NCBI GenBank assembly: GCA_036345935.2
Contig: JADWOT020000004.1
Location: 20,565,155-20,629,154, forward strand
Length of the DNA stretch: 64,000 nucleotides
Direction of reading: 5' to 3'
DNA from: Taenia hydatigena
Taxonomy: Eukaryota > Platyhelminthes > Cestoda > Cyclophyllidea > Taeniidae
Shown here: one piece after another, positions 13,990-24,654 of the stretch
Layout: each line of letters begins with the position of its first letter
Position numbering within the stretch: position 1 is the first letter of the stretch
Made by a program: the position numbers and the translations under genes
Notes under the pieces: generated by a model
The model's input: the letters and a program-made list of their open reading frames with translations, nothing else
Told to the model about the DNA's origin: nothing
Database searches by the model: none

Positions 13990-14451
13990 CATCCACCTAT
14001 CCTGGTGTGAGTGCTTCCACGTCTCCGTGTGTGTGTGCGTGTCAGAACATGCAGACGTGTTCACGCGTCAAGTCACTGGTGGCAAAGCCAAGGAATTAAC
14101 CGTTTCACTGGCTCTGATTGCTACTACTCTGCCTATTTCACCACCCATTTTACACATGAAATATTCGAACCACTCACAAATGCAACACCTTTCATCTCAA
14201 TGTTTCTTTCATTCAAAGGAAAGTCACGAAGAAGTTTTTTGGTCCACCTACACTGTTTGCCTTAGGTAATGTCACTACTGGTACAGGCCCGTGGTAAAGG
14301 GAGGAGAAGTCAAACGTGACTAGTTCGAATGCGTAAAGTTAGAAACCCTTTATAAATGTGGACAAAATGAATAAACAGAGAAGATAGTGGCAAAAGCTAC
14401 TGAGTGCACAAATGGGAGTAGAAAGGGACTAGAAGACACGGGGAGGTAAGG

Positions 14452-15570
14452 CTAGATTAGGGAGCATTTGCGGTGAACGATGGTAGGTCCAGACTCATCG
14501 TACTCCTGTTTCGTAATCCAAATTTGCTGGGAGGTGGACAATGAGGTTAAAATGGAGCCACCGATCCAAGTGGAGAATTCACGTTCCGGTGGAGCAACGA
14601 TCTTTATCTTCATCGTTGCTGGCGCGAGGGAGGTGAGGTCCTTCGAAAAACGTTGGACGAAACCCGGATACATGGTGGAGCCACCAGATAGAAGGATGTT
14701 TGAGTAGAGGTTCTTCCTGATGTCCACATCGCACTCCGTGACGGAGTTGAAAGTGTTTTCGTGAATACCGTTGTAATGCATACCCATGTAGGTTGGCTGG
14801 AAAAGTGCTTCGGGACAACAGAAACGTTCATTGCCGATTATGAGTACTTGACCGTCGGGCAGTTCGTACGCCTTCTCTAGGCAGGAGCTAGTAATGGCAG
14901 TAGCCGATTCCTCCTCGAAGTCGAGTGCAACGTAGCAGAGCTTCTCCTTGATGTCTCGCACGATTTCACGCTCCGCATTGGTGGTGAAGGCATAGCCACG
15001 TGCATTGAGTAGTTGCATGAGCCAGTCGGTGAGATCGCGACCAGACAAATCAACACTCTGAATGGCTTGATGGATGGGATAGCTCTCGTGGATGGCTACA
15101 CATGCATTCACTCCATCACCCAATACGAGCACGACGCCCGTAGTACGACCGGAGGCAAGGAGTGCTAGCAACGCCTGATTGGCCACGTGCATGGCGGGTA
15201 CGTTGAAGGTCTCAAACATGGTCTGTGTCATCTTCTCACGATTGGCTTTGGGGTTAAGTGGAGCCTCAGTGAGGAGGACAGGATGCTCCTTGGGCGACAC
15301 ACGCAACTCGTTGTAGAAGGTGTGATGCCAGATCTTCTCCATGTCATCCCAATTGGTCACGATGCCGTGATTCATGGGATGCTTCAGACTCAGGATGGCT
15401 CTCATGGATTGGGCCTGGTCGCCTACGTAGCTGCTGACCACATTGCTCTGCACACAGGGATGGCCGACAAGGGATGGGAAGACAGCGCGCGGGTAGTCAT
15501 CGTCAGCAAAGCCAGCCCTGCACATACCCGAACCAGTGTCCACAACAAGCGGAATCATTTCAGCAGCCAT
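14452..15570 (-). CDS. divergent actin paralogue A (intronless, 372 aa)
   Basis: This is a full-length actin-like frame from ATG at 15570 ([17 protein letters not shown]) to the stop at 14452. It keeps [70 protein letters not shown] and [16 protein letters not shown]. Departures from conventional actin: Lys18 to Arg, the first phosphate loop reads FADDD instead of FAGDD, the D-loop is 5 residues short, Asp154 to Val, Ser155 to Leu and His161 to Ala. Asp154 and His161 are nucleotide and hydrolysis residues, so normal ATPase activity is unlikely. No stop or frameshift occurs in 372 codons, which suggests selection or recent origin. A TATA-like GCATAAAAGCCC lies about 60 bp upstream, and TTTGTGCCATAG just before the ATG could be a splice acceptor in the 5' UTR. 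Confidence 0.85.
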   Translation of the reverse strand: MAAEMIPLVVDTGSGMCRAGFADDDYPRAVFPSLVGHPCVQSNVVSSYVGDQAQSMRAILSLKHPMNHGIVTNWDDMEKIWHHTFYNELRVSPKEHPVLLTEAPLNPKANREKMTQTMFETFNVPAMHVANQALLALLASGRTTGVVLVLGDGVNACVAIHESYPIHQAIQSVDLSGRDLTDWLMQLLNARGYAFTTNAEREIVRDIKEKLCYVALDFEEESATAITSSCLEKAYELPDGQVLIIGNERFCCPEALFQPTYMGMHYNGIHENTFNSVTECDVDIRKNLYSNILLSGGSTMYPGFVQRFSKDLTSLAPATMKIKIVAPPEREFSTWIGGSILTSLSTSQQIWITKQEYDESGPTIVHRKCSLI

Positions 15571-15665
15571 TTTCCTTCCCTATGGCACAAACAAGGTAGA
15601 GTTTCAAATGGTTTCTTGGGCTTTTATGCCGTCACTGCACTCAAGTGGCCTATAAGATGGGTGTT
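15571..15665 (-). promoter_or_regulatory. candidate core promoter and 5' leader of actin A
   Basis: Reading the minus strand toward the ATG, a TATA-like GCATAAAAGCCC lies near 15628. It is followed by a leader ending in TTTGTGCCATAG about 11 bases before the ATG, which resembles a 3' splice site for a 5' UTR intron or spliced-leader addition. The same layout is kept in the copies at 52 and 59 kb. This rests on pattern only. Confidence 0.35.
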
Positions 15666-16342
15666 GTCATCGCTTGGCACTACTTCAACCACACTGCGTC
15701 GGTGGAGACTCTCATTTCTCGATTTCCATCACGCACATTTGTGGGAACTTCAAACACTCCTTATGCTTTAGATGATGGGAGTTTGTCAGGACTTTGTTTG
15801 AGTTGATTGCTTGAGACAGATTGGGTTGTTTGGGTCCGGCAAGGTGTTTCGAGGCCTGCTATTCCATGAGCTCCCTTGATCCACACTATGAAATAACTGA
15901 GGTACTGGGGCAATTGAGAATGCAATAGGTCTAGCTGGTGAATGTTTTTTGGCTGTCTAGGCTTTGTGTAGTCATGTTCAATAAATTATCCTTCCTGTGT
16001 GTTTTGGATGCTAACTGGAGCATTAGGCACCATTGTTCAGTCAAGCAGTTCACGGTGGTTAGATAACCAGACTATCACTTGTCAAATGTTTGCGAAATGT
16101 AGACTGGTCGTGCTCTCATTTTGGAAGATAATTTTGGCTCGTTGGTGAAGACTTGACGAAATCCTGCAGCGAGGGCGAGTTTTACAAAGGTCAGCACTAG
16201 TTTTACCTGCGCTCCTCATTGTGCGTTAACACTTCTTTGTGCTACATTTTATTACCAGCTAGGAAAATCCCTTAATCGTGATTCCATCACTTCTTTGTTC
16301 ACTTACCTCACTTTCTCCTACTCCAAGCACGCACACCGCCCT

Positions 16343-16492
16343 CTCCATCCATCCATCCATCCATCCATCCATCCATCCATCCATCCATCCATCCATCCAT
16401 CCATCCATCCATCCATCCATCCATCCATCCATCTATCCATCCATCCATCCATCCAGCCATCCATCCATACATCCATACATCCATCCATCCAC
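16343..16492. repeat. long (CCAT)n tetranucleotide array
   Basis: About 148 bp of CCAT repeats with a few variants (CTAT, CAGC, ATAC). All reading frames through it are open and give low-complexity His-Pro-Ser-Ile peptides that are not genes. The duplicated block has only about 31 bp here (59648-59678). Confidence 0.95.
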
Positions 16493-17032
16493 CCGAACAT
16501 TTATTCCACTTCAGGCCTATCTCTGCTTTCCTCTAGTTACAGCACTCAGGCATTCCACCTATCGAATGCATCCTTTCTCTCCACACCGACTTCATTCGCA
16601 TCCCATCCATTTGGGTTTGCTGGCTGGGTTAATGACTGCATCATGGAAGCAGAGGAAGACAGGTAGACTGAAACCGAACTTGGCATGATCCGCACTCAGT
16701 AGACCCACCACGTGGCAACACTTGCAGTCCTCTCTCTCCATAACACTGAGGACATTCTTTCTTCATTCCCTCATTGTGCTTAGTGCTTGCCTCTACAGAA
16801 GTTCCGATGCTCATTGCATTTACATCTTCTTCTTCTACTTCTGATTCGCCCTTCTGCTCCTGCTTCCGTCACATCCTTTTTAAGTGGGTTTGAGGTAAGT
16901 TGCACTGGCACCCACTGCCCTCGTGCCACCTCCATAAGCAAGTCTGCTTATCAGAGCAAGCCCTGCCTACTTCCATCGACTGTGCATTGAGGTGTAAGGG
17001 GTGTTTGGGATGCCTGAGTTGCCTCCATGACG

Positions 17033-17053
17033 CGCACGCACGCACGCACGCAT
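17033..17053. repeat. (CGCA)n short array
   Basis: About five CGCA units. An identical array lies at 60218-60238 in the duplicated block. Confidence 0.8.
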
Positions 17054-17252
17054 ATGATGTGCTGAAATGGCATTGAGAGAAAAGGTCGTGTGCATTTACA
17101 TGACTAATTCGTTAGTCTTAGCTCAGTTTTACCAGTATGTCAATAGTTACACCAGTGAAGGTTGAAGCAGAGCACAACGGATCCAAGCAGATCTAATGAG
17201 ATGGAGTGGGATCAGGACGGAGCAGAGTGGGGCCGATGATGCCACTGTGGCT

Positions 17253-18600
17253 GCACCTAAACAGACATAAGTGAAGTGACTGATTTTCTGATTCCTCCTC
17301 CTCCACCTCCTCCTTCAGCTCCCTCTCTTTGCAATGCTCTCACCCGCTTCTGCTCTATCATCACGAGTCCTCACCACGAGTTGGCTTCGATGATGACGCG
17401 ATGCACGCGACCTCTTCACTTGGCCAATACTACCCACTTCATTGGCAGTTGCTTGCCCACACTCTCTTTAGCATTAGGAAAAATGCTTTTACTCACCAAC
17501 ACAGATTAGCATTCCGAGAGGAAGGAGCGATTATTAGGACAATGAATAGACAGAGATGGAACGCAATGGAGCTGTACTTCCGAGTGGATTTCCCACATTA
17601 CTCGCATTTGGCATTCACACATGACTGCAGATCTGCTCGTCCGAGGATGGATGGCGTCTTCTGAGATCCGAGGAGGTTGGCGCATGCTCCTCATCCAAGG
17701 ACAATTTCTTCGTCCACAGCTCATGCAGTTCATGGCACCGCCTTACATCTACACCACCACCACCTTCATTTATAAGCTGAAGGTATCACGACCACCTGTC
17801 TGGTAGTTGCAGGCAAGTCATTGAATGATTGAATGACCAACGATAACTGACACCACGTGTCGCATCGTAAAACGCAATCAATTTGGTCACCGTCTTCACC
17901 AACTCGTCAAGCGTTAGTGCTTCATGCGCCATCCACCGCGCCTTATTTGTTGGAGGTGATTACCTTCAAAATTTAAATTTACCGATGATCTGCCGAAACG
18001 GAAGTTGGATTAGACATAGCAGTTTCCAAGACATGGTCCAGCTTGATTGATACACATCCAGTTCTGCCTCGCGAATCTTTATCTGCCTTGCAATATTTGA
18101 ACAGTTTCTTCTAGCAAAAGATTTCACAGTTGGAAATGGCGTACTCCTCAAAGATGTCAGCACTTGTGAAAATGCGTTGTTTCACAGCAGTAGCAATCCA
18201 TGCCTTGTGCGACTTATGCTGCATCTTGTTAACAGTAGCGGCATATCTTACGAACCGAGTTGCGAATTTTGATTTCGACTTATCGTTCGAATGTCTGAAG
18301 TCCGCCGAACAAGGATAAATCTACTTGCTGCGAGAAGGCTATTAAGGTGTGCAAAGTCACAGAGTGTGAAGGCAATAAGTGGAATCGAAAGAGGCGGAGG
18401 GGAGCTCAAATTGATAGACACAAGATGGTGTGTTTCTGGAAGCTTCGTTTCGCGGCTCTTCTCAGCCGGCTTTCCAGCACGGCACCTGAAAGAGGAAACA
18501 CCGATGTGGCTCCTAACAAAGACTACAGCACTTACGCTGTCGGTCAGGATGCAGGGTGAAAATGCACATACAGCAGGCACTCTCACATGCTCTTCAACAT
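17253..18600. other. unassigned sequence with an old paralogue at 55.8-56.4 kb
   Basis: Parts of 17370-17460, 17620-17660 and 17850-17880 are similar to 55840-55920, 56160-56190 and 56340-56390 (shared words include TCGTAAAACGCAAT and GACTGCAGATCT). This points to an older duplication of the sequence next to the actin blocks. No gene is recognised. A minus-strand open frame at 17966-18163 has no clear relatives. Confidence 0.4.
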
Positions 18601-18730
18601 CATTTCATTCCTTCAACAGCTTCTTCGCACAGTATGTGCAAGTGGAGGAGGCAATTCCAGTGTGCATCAGGTTAAGGGTTGAGTGACCAGGCAGTGGTGC
18701 ATGGAGAGTGGGGGACTTGCGCCAAATTGT

Positions 18731-19330
18731 AATGGCCTGGACCAATCAGCAGCTTAACAACATGTGAAGTGCGTTTCGTGCAATTTTTACTATTTTTCAT
18801 GGTTCGGTGGTAGGTGATGAATGAAGGCACCACTTTTGGATGGGAACGAGATGTTGGTTATTAGTGACCTAATCAGCTCTAGCCCACCCTCTGCAGTCGA
18901 ACACGGTGGCACTCCTTTCCCTGTGTGGTTTCCGTCATTTGGTGGAGGTGGAGTGGCCCACGATCTGACATGCGGTGAGTCAGTGCATGCGTCAGTGACG
19001 TATTCGACACTATGATATCGTGGCGGTTATCTGTCTGCTACAGGCTGGACAGTTTATCATCTCTGCTGCCCACTGCATCCACACTCATTGCGTGACATTC
19101 CGAACTAGCAGCCCATATTGTTGCAATGGTGACGGAGGAGCAGTGTAATTGTAGGGTGGTGGCTGACACTTCTAGGCGCACTGTCACAAGCCATCTGTGG
19201 GTCTTCGAGGCTATTTGCAGCCCACCGAACCATCCGTTGTGGTAGTGTGCTCCATCGTAAGAAGCTGCATTTGTCAGCTTTATGAAGCCTGAATGTACTT
19301 TCGCGTACAAATATTCCCAAGGATCACTAA
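18731..19330 (+). pseudogene. trypsin-like (S1) protease remnant, block A
   Basis: After a plausible acceptor (CTGTCTGCTACAG) at about 19044 the plus strand reads AGQFIISAAHCIHTHC, close to the FILTAAHC box around the catalytic histidine of S1 peptidases. About 110 bp upstream one frame reads SLCGFRHLVE, aligning with SLCGLCHSVE in the paralogue at 30 kb and with the CGGSLI segment of the family. In between, the reading frame is broken by stops (for example the frame aligned to RAPPWVGVR at 30 kb). Downstream, where the Asp segment should lie, the frame also has stops. I see no GDSGGP segment. The assignment rests on short motifs plus conserved order between two copies. Confidence 0.4.
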
Positions 19331-19649
19331 CCTTATCATTTTTACATCCACGCTTTTGGTGTGGTCATGCGCATTTATTGACGTCTTTGTGCACTCTGTG
19401 AAACCTAGTCAGGTGATAGGCATATGCTTGAGCAAATCTGCCTAATGGTCAGTGAAGCCGCTGATGTTTATGACCTCGCGTCGACTAATCACTTCGGTGA
19501 ATTACAGGTGGATTGACCAATGAGGTGGCTTAAGCGGTTGCCATTGTCACGACGCCTCGTAGTGACACATGCCACTCCTGAAGCTGCATAGCCCATGCAC
19601 AAAAGGATAAGCGACTTTCAATAAAATCTTCATTATTCAGTCAGTCATT

Positions 19650-19832
19650 TCATTTCCACATGAACTCGGGTAGTTTACAGAAACGGGAAATGCGTGTCAT
19701 GATGTTTGTGGGGACCACTTGCTGTTGTCGGAAATGACATTTTGAGAATTGGGAAAATCGGTTTTGATAACGGTGGCACAAAAGATGAATAAGATCTGCC
19801 TTTGTGCGAGCAGGCCATCCATTCGACATCAT
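19650..19832 (-). pseudogene. possible exon paralogous to 30395-30721 (unknown, beta-domain-like)
   Basis: The minus-strand frame includes FSKCHFRQQQVVPTNIMTR, which aligns at protein level with SDANCSFREQHLTLTNITTH at 30.6 kb. The flanking DNA is also paralogous (both sides carry AAAAATGTCCTTCA). The copy at 30 kb continues into a stretch resembling a fibronectin-III strand; this one stops soon after. The duplication is clear but function and expression are not known. Confidence 0.25.
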
Positions 19833-20339
19833 AATCTGTATTGATACCTAAGGGGAGCAAAAATGTCCTTCACAGTCATCCCCATCTGTTCTCAGCACAC
19901 CTCATTCGCAACTACAATTTGACTAAAGCTTGCTTAGACGCGAAGAATTTGTACTGCCTCATTTTATGACAAAACTTCCAGGCAACTGAGGAAGGGTAAG
20001 GCTTCTTGGAAGGTCTTATCAACCCTCCATATGAAGCACATGCTAGTCAAGCAGCCAAATTCTTTTGAGGGTCATCGTAGCAAAGTAGCCTTGTCAGCTG
20101 TATCAAGGTGTAAGATGCACTTGCATGGCCTCTGACTAAAAAACAAATCCATTTACAAGGCTGTGACCGGCTTGACTTCTGCCTGTAAGGCAGGCAAAAT
20201 CAAGTCATATTCGCCGTATTCTACCTTACCGATTGGGATTGCCACTTACTGCAGTGTGCATCTTACAGATTCCTGAAGGTCAATATAACGCACATCATCC
20301 AGCTGTGGTGGAAGCACCACCTACGTCCCTATTTGTTCA

Positions 20340-20345
20340 TTTATT
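20340..20345 (-). terminator. polyadenylation signal AATAAA of gene A
   Basis: AATAAA on the minus strand about 80 nt after the gene A stop codon, a normal 3' UTR spacing. Confidence 0.45.
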
Positions 20346-20425
20346 AGACCACCTTTGGAATGCCACTACTAGAGGGAAATCAAAGCGATTACTTGATGGA
20401 TGGGTTCTCCCAATCACAGAACCTC

Positions 20426-22433
20426 CTAGTCTTTGCGATCGGCATCGTCCCCTTGCAAGGCCAAGTCATGGTTGTCCAGTGCATTTCTTACCTGAAGTAT
20501 GAACAAGACACTCTGCCATTAGATATTTGGGGAGCGCTCTCCGTACGACGAAACGGTGATTAACAGAAATGGGACAAATGTGTGTGATGGTAAGGAAAAG
20601 GAGGATGTTATCTTCTGCCACGTTCCCGAACTCTCACATTGCTTCTGTGGTTGTGACAAGGACAAAGAAAGAACAGAGCTGTAGACTCACTGGATTGACT
20701 CCAAGCAGTGTCAAATCACAGATTTACCTTTTCCACCTCCCCTATCGCGACGACGTACTTCTCCATTTCTAAATGCGCCAGGGTTTCCTTTGTTGTATGT
20801 GCCATCTCCACACCGTCAGAGACCACTCTGATAAATCCAACAATCGACTCAAAATATGTCTGCAAAATAATAATACCACGTGCCTTTTAAAGATGAGAAT
20901 GTGGGTGTTGAAATCACGCTTTTTAGCAGACAGCAACTAGAAGATAGAGTTAGAGATTGAAGTGAAGGCGTATCGAAACACACCCCTTTATCATCAAGTG
21001 CTGAAAGCACTTTTTGTACAGATGGCAGGAAATCGTGTAGTCGCTCCACATCAAGGCTCAATTCCTTTGGCCTGTTTTGAAAATTTAATATACTCGCCTC
21101 CACCTTCACCAGAGCTCTATTGAAGGCTTTACTAATCGATGCCTCGATCTCTGCCACGGCTGTGTCTACTCCTTGACGAAGAGGAGCGAACTCCAAAGAG
21201 GATTGCTCGCGTCTGTTTAGCAAGGCTGCTCGAACAGTTCGCAGGTTGTCAGCTGCCTTGTTTAGACTGACGACTTTCGATATTTGGCATCGTATTGTCT
21301 ACACGAGGAATGAAGAAACAGAAAAGAGGATCAGGAAGGCTTGAGTGCTCACCTTGACCACAAGGTTGTTTATCCAATTGTTTGCTGTGAGTTGTAAAAT
21401 TAAGCTATTTGCGGATACCGTAGGAGGAACAAGCTGATTAAAAAGGGGATGATAGCACTGGAGAGGATATGGAATGGGAAAAAGATGAGGAAGGGGTGGA
21501 AGGTCGTCCTTTACACACATGTTCAGCGCTATCAGCAACCACACATAAGAGCTACATTATAGAAGATCGTGAAACACATGGAATGACACAGAAAAATCCC
21601 TGCTGATCCAATCACTGGTTCAGCTTCAAGACTTTAGGCTACCATTCCTTTTAAATGAAGAGCATATTGAGATAAATACTTTCCAGTTATTGTAAGAACT
21701 AGTGCTTGCCAAAGGTGAAGTACACGGCCTTGTATAAAGAGATGTTCAATCAGCAATCAGGAAAATGATGAAATAATGCGGCACAATATTTACACTATTG
21801 AGTTGGTCAGATGAATCCATCGGAGTTTTAAGCTGCATCTGTGGATTTTTCGCCTCGCTCATCAATGAGGCAACTTCACGGAGAATGTTTTCTACCGCCA
21901 TCTGCGTCGCCATGGCATCTTGTAGAGCCTACGAAAGATAACTTGGGAAGAAATGCCAAGGCAGTGGGAAAGGGAAGAAGGAAACAGTGAAAGAAATGGT
22001 CTTGGTGGCTGGATGAAATTACAATGCTCAGAATATCACTAATCAACACATACTGCAGTCCTATCCAGCAAAGCTTGGGCATGTTCAAGCTTAGCAACCT
22101 TGATCGAAATGTTAGCAATGATGTGGGCGAGTGCATCTATTTGCTGTTTCGCCTCATCGGCATCCGCATCCTTGCCCTCATCTGCAAGCAGTTTTGTCAA
22201 CGAGCTTTCCAAGGTATCAATTGCTTCGACCTCTGAATTCTCCTCCGCGTCTAGATCAGGGGAATTCCATGCCTCATGTTGCTCCATACACGCATTCAAG
22301 GCGTCCTTCACCTTAGTCGATTTCCGCTGTTGGTCCTTCATCCTGTCAGTACCACAATAAAATAATATTTTCTGTGCTAAACTTACGACTCAACCAGAGA
22401 TTCCGAACCGCGATGTCTCAGACTAGTATCCAT
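20426..22433 (-). CDS. gene A: six-exon helical protein of unknown function (327 aa)
   Basis: Exons (minus strand): 22387-22433, 22054-22342, 21794-21928, 20984-21298, 20728-20859 and 20426-20491. All introns are GT-AG, phases agree, and the first intron is only 44 nt (22343-22386). The start is ATG at 22433 (MDTSLRHRGSESLVE), which reads in frame across intron 1 into MKDQQRKSTKV. The spliced CDS is 984 nt. The protein is rich in Ala, Leu, Glu, Lys and Gln and looks almost wholly alpha-helical or coiled-coil; exons 2 and 4 (residues 17-112 and 158-262) are the best examples. I see no signal peptide, transmembrane segment or cysteine pattern. Gene B has the same architecture with exons 4 and 5 of identical length, strong evidence that both models are real. 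I do not recognise the family. A cytosolic structural or scaffold role would be a guess. Confidence 0.8.
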
Positions 22434-22560
22434 CGCTTTGGCTCAACTTCTTCCAATCTATCGACAATGTGGGTATCACATCACAGATGCAACCGCCTCA
22501 TCAACTGCTTCTGGCGTTTCCATTGGTTACTTCCTTTTGAGGTCCCACCAATCACTTTAG
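22434..22560 (-). promoter_or_regulatory. gene A proximal promoter with paired CCAAT motifs
   Basis: On the minus strand, AGTGATTGGTGGGACC (22541-22556) and GTAACCAATGG (22520-22530) form two oppositely oriented CCAAT boxes about 90-120 bp upstream of the start codon. Gene B has the same pair at the equivalent place (33446-33458 and 33423-33433) in otherwise diverged DNA. The inverted copy in front of gene A' keeps both. Conservation of the pair suggests a CCAAT-binding (NF-Y-like) element; this is inference from paralogue comparison. Confidence 0.5.
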
Positions 22561-22849
22561 AGTGTTATTCACGTTCAGGCAGGAGCTGTGCATGAGAACA
22601 ACGCGACACATGACGCCTCTCAAATGCCGAATTACGAAATCGCCTGCCAACGGTTATCGTTCCATGCGTCTGTCGTCGTAATAACTAAGCTTATCTGCTT
22701 CTCTTTATACGATTCTGTAAAAATGGTCAATGATTGAGTTCCATGTGTTTTCACGGCATTGCGGTGCTATGTTTAGAACTGAAACATCCTATCAGTCAGT
22801 TGTTATAAGATTAAGGATTTGATGGTCAGGAATGAACTATACCCTTCAA

Positions 22850-23050
22850 CTAGACACCAACACACGTCTCTGCTACCGACGTGATCGAATCAAGCGAAGG
22901 GTGCGCCATCAGTGAGTCAGCAAGTTGTAACATTCGGAAGTCACCAGCCTTCGTTAGGGAATCAGCGACCTCTAAATTCAATTGCCAATTAAATACACCA
23001 AACTTGTTTTTGATCGCATCCAGGATGCCCAACGCAGGTAGCACCTTCAC
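22850..23050 (-). other. conserved open frame upstream of gene A (65-66 codons)
   Basis: The frame reads LPALGILDAIKNKFGVFNWQ through LADSLMAHPSLDSITSVAET and ends at a TAG. It is kept intact in the inverted copy (63288-63482). Just upstream a second short frame starts MEAQEAYGIASDQCAVMCTF but lies one base out of register. No splice sites join the two convincingly. The arms are so similar that intactness in both proves little. It may be an old exon or pseudogene; I do not recognise a family. Confidence 0.25.
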
Positions 23051-24654
23051 ACCGAAGCCGTGTCAAATGTGCACATAACAGCACACTGGTCGCTTGCAAT
23101 ACCATAGGCCTCCTGAGCTTCCATACTTGGATCTATTTTCCAAACGTCAGTCTAAAAGCAGGCTCAAGATTGTATTGTTTGCTCGCATCCTTTTTATCAG
23201 AAGTGGACACTGCAAATTGGCTAGGCGCTAGTCCTTGAGGCAATAGTGAAATTTGTTGCCAGTCCGAATGCCACTCAATGCATCATTTTCGTCCTGCGAA
23301 AGGAGGTAAGATGGCCATCGAATTGTCTACAAAATGTCTGCACAAATCAGTGGTACAAGCGGGGTAACTCAGAACGACAAATAAAGATTACTAACATAAG
23401 GGAAGGTGAATGTTGGAAACCACCCAGCATGGCTAGATTTTGATAAGTTGAACAGCTCTTGAATTCCCATTAAATCACTCAATCAACCAGGCTGTGAATC
23501 ATACTGCATTGATAAAACAGTCACGCTGACACCTTTACGCAAGACGACACTTCCAAGGAGAAGAAGGTTGCATAATGCCAAAAGTATTGGGATGTAATCA
23601 TATCACTTGGCTTCCGAATTCCACACTTCAATGACAGAGTGGTCAACGCATTCTGAAAGTCTGAATTTACATCGAGAATTGCCTGAGATATCAACGAGAT
23701 TCATGCCTTCGGTACCCAAAGAGATGGCAATCTTTTAGAAGAACAGGTCGTGGAAGTACTGCATGAAGGCGTCCAAACTGACGGAGTGCAACACATTCGA
23801 GCTCCCGGTGTCCGTGCCGATGCGGCCGCAGCTACCAAGGTCTCAGTGCTAACATGATCCCTTGTCCAAGAGCGGAACCCGTGACCTCAACAACTGACAA
23901 CTGGTATCACTCATATGAAGGATTTAAAGGCATTATGTACTGTGCCAAGCATCCATCTCAGTGTTTTGTTTTGCAAATTTCTACCATAAGGACGACATCT
24001 AGGATCGAGAAGAAGCCGTTAGTTGATTTCACATAAATCTGTTTTGTAGAGAGTGAAAATGAACTGGTAAAATGAATGCACGAATCCTATCAATCCAAGC
24101 GGCAATATTGCGATGCGGGTTGGAGACGTGAACGACGTTGACTATACGAAGAGCAGCAGGGAGCGAACCACTTTAAGCGTTGCAAGCCGCGTTAGCGCGG
24201 CCCTCGAGACGCGAGGATGGGATCCACCACAGCAGGACTCCTCGGGTATATCTACACCAATGCGTCTCTACCGCCTACCACTACCGTCTCAGCCTGCGCT
24301 TCCCGAGTTTGCCTCACTGGCTGGATCTGCTGAGTAGCCAAAATGATGCGATGGAATGAGTGGGAGATCATCAAGAGTATTGACTACACTACAGTAGAGG
24401 TAGGCAAATCATAGGGCTTGGCATCGAGTGCATCCTCGACTATTAACCATTGAAAGTCTTTGGCAGGAGGAGCTCTAACTTTCGATTTGCTAAGAATCAG
24501 GTTGCACGTCATCAAACGCATTCCACCGCTTCTCCTACACGCTGCCAGTTTGCGTTCCAGGTGATGCTGTTGACCACCTAACTAGTCTGCAGTGCAATGA
24601 ATGCACCCGTTTCACTCTACAGATCGTGATTTTATGCGTAATGGTCAGGTAGCC

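Larger units (their letters stand above)
13579..17252. repeat. segmental duplication, left copy (actin block A)
   Basis: These 3674 bp align collinearly, in the same orientation and nearly identically, with 56884-60436 (3553 bp). The block contains actin A, its promoter, a (CA)n run, a (CCAT)n array and about 1.7 kb of 5' flank. The left break is at CGTTTTGGTGG and the right break follows CCACTGTGGCT. Weak similarity continues a short way left of the break (both sides have TATATTGGC). Most of the length difference comes from the (CCAT)n array. Confidence 0.9.
22330..24654. repeat. inverted segmental duplication, left arm (2325 bp)
   Basis: This segment is the reverse complement of 61678-64000, with perhaps 1-2% mismatches and only a couple of indels. 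It contains the first bases of exon 2, intron 1, exon 1, the promoter and about 2.1 kb of upstream DNA of gene A. The distal break follows GGTCAGGTAGCC at 24654. At the gene end the match reaches the last base of the window, so the arm is longer than seen here. Confidence 0.9.

Noticed and set aside
15187..15771. 194-codon plus-strand frame opposite actin A
   Set aside because: It is antisense shadow of the actin coding strand; the same occurs opposite the other actin copies.
16278..16688. Open frames of 123-136 codons rich in His-Pro-Ser-Ile
   Set aside because: They are the (CCAT)n microsatellite read in different frames; the duplicated copy with a short array has no such product.
22850..23050. 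ADSLTKAG-like phrase suggesting a retrotransposon RNase H domain
   Set aside because: Only one short phrase fits; no other RNase H or reverse transcriptase motifs occur around it in either arm.
24186..24201. GCCGCG-TTAG-CGCGGC hairpin as a transcription terminator
   Set aside because: Only a 6-bp stem; hairpin terminators of the bacterial type do not apply in a eukaryotic locus. It is simply conserved with the repeat arm.
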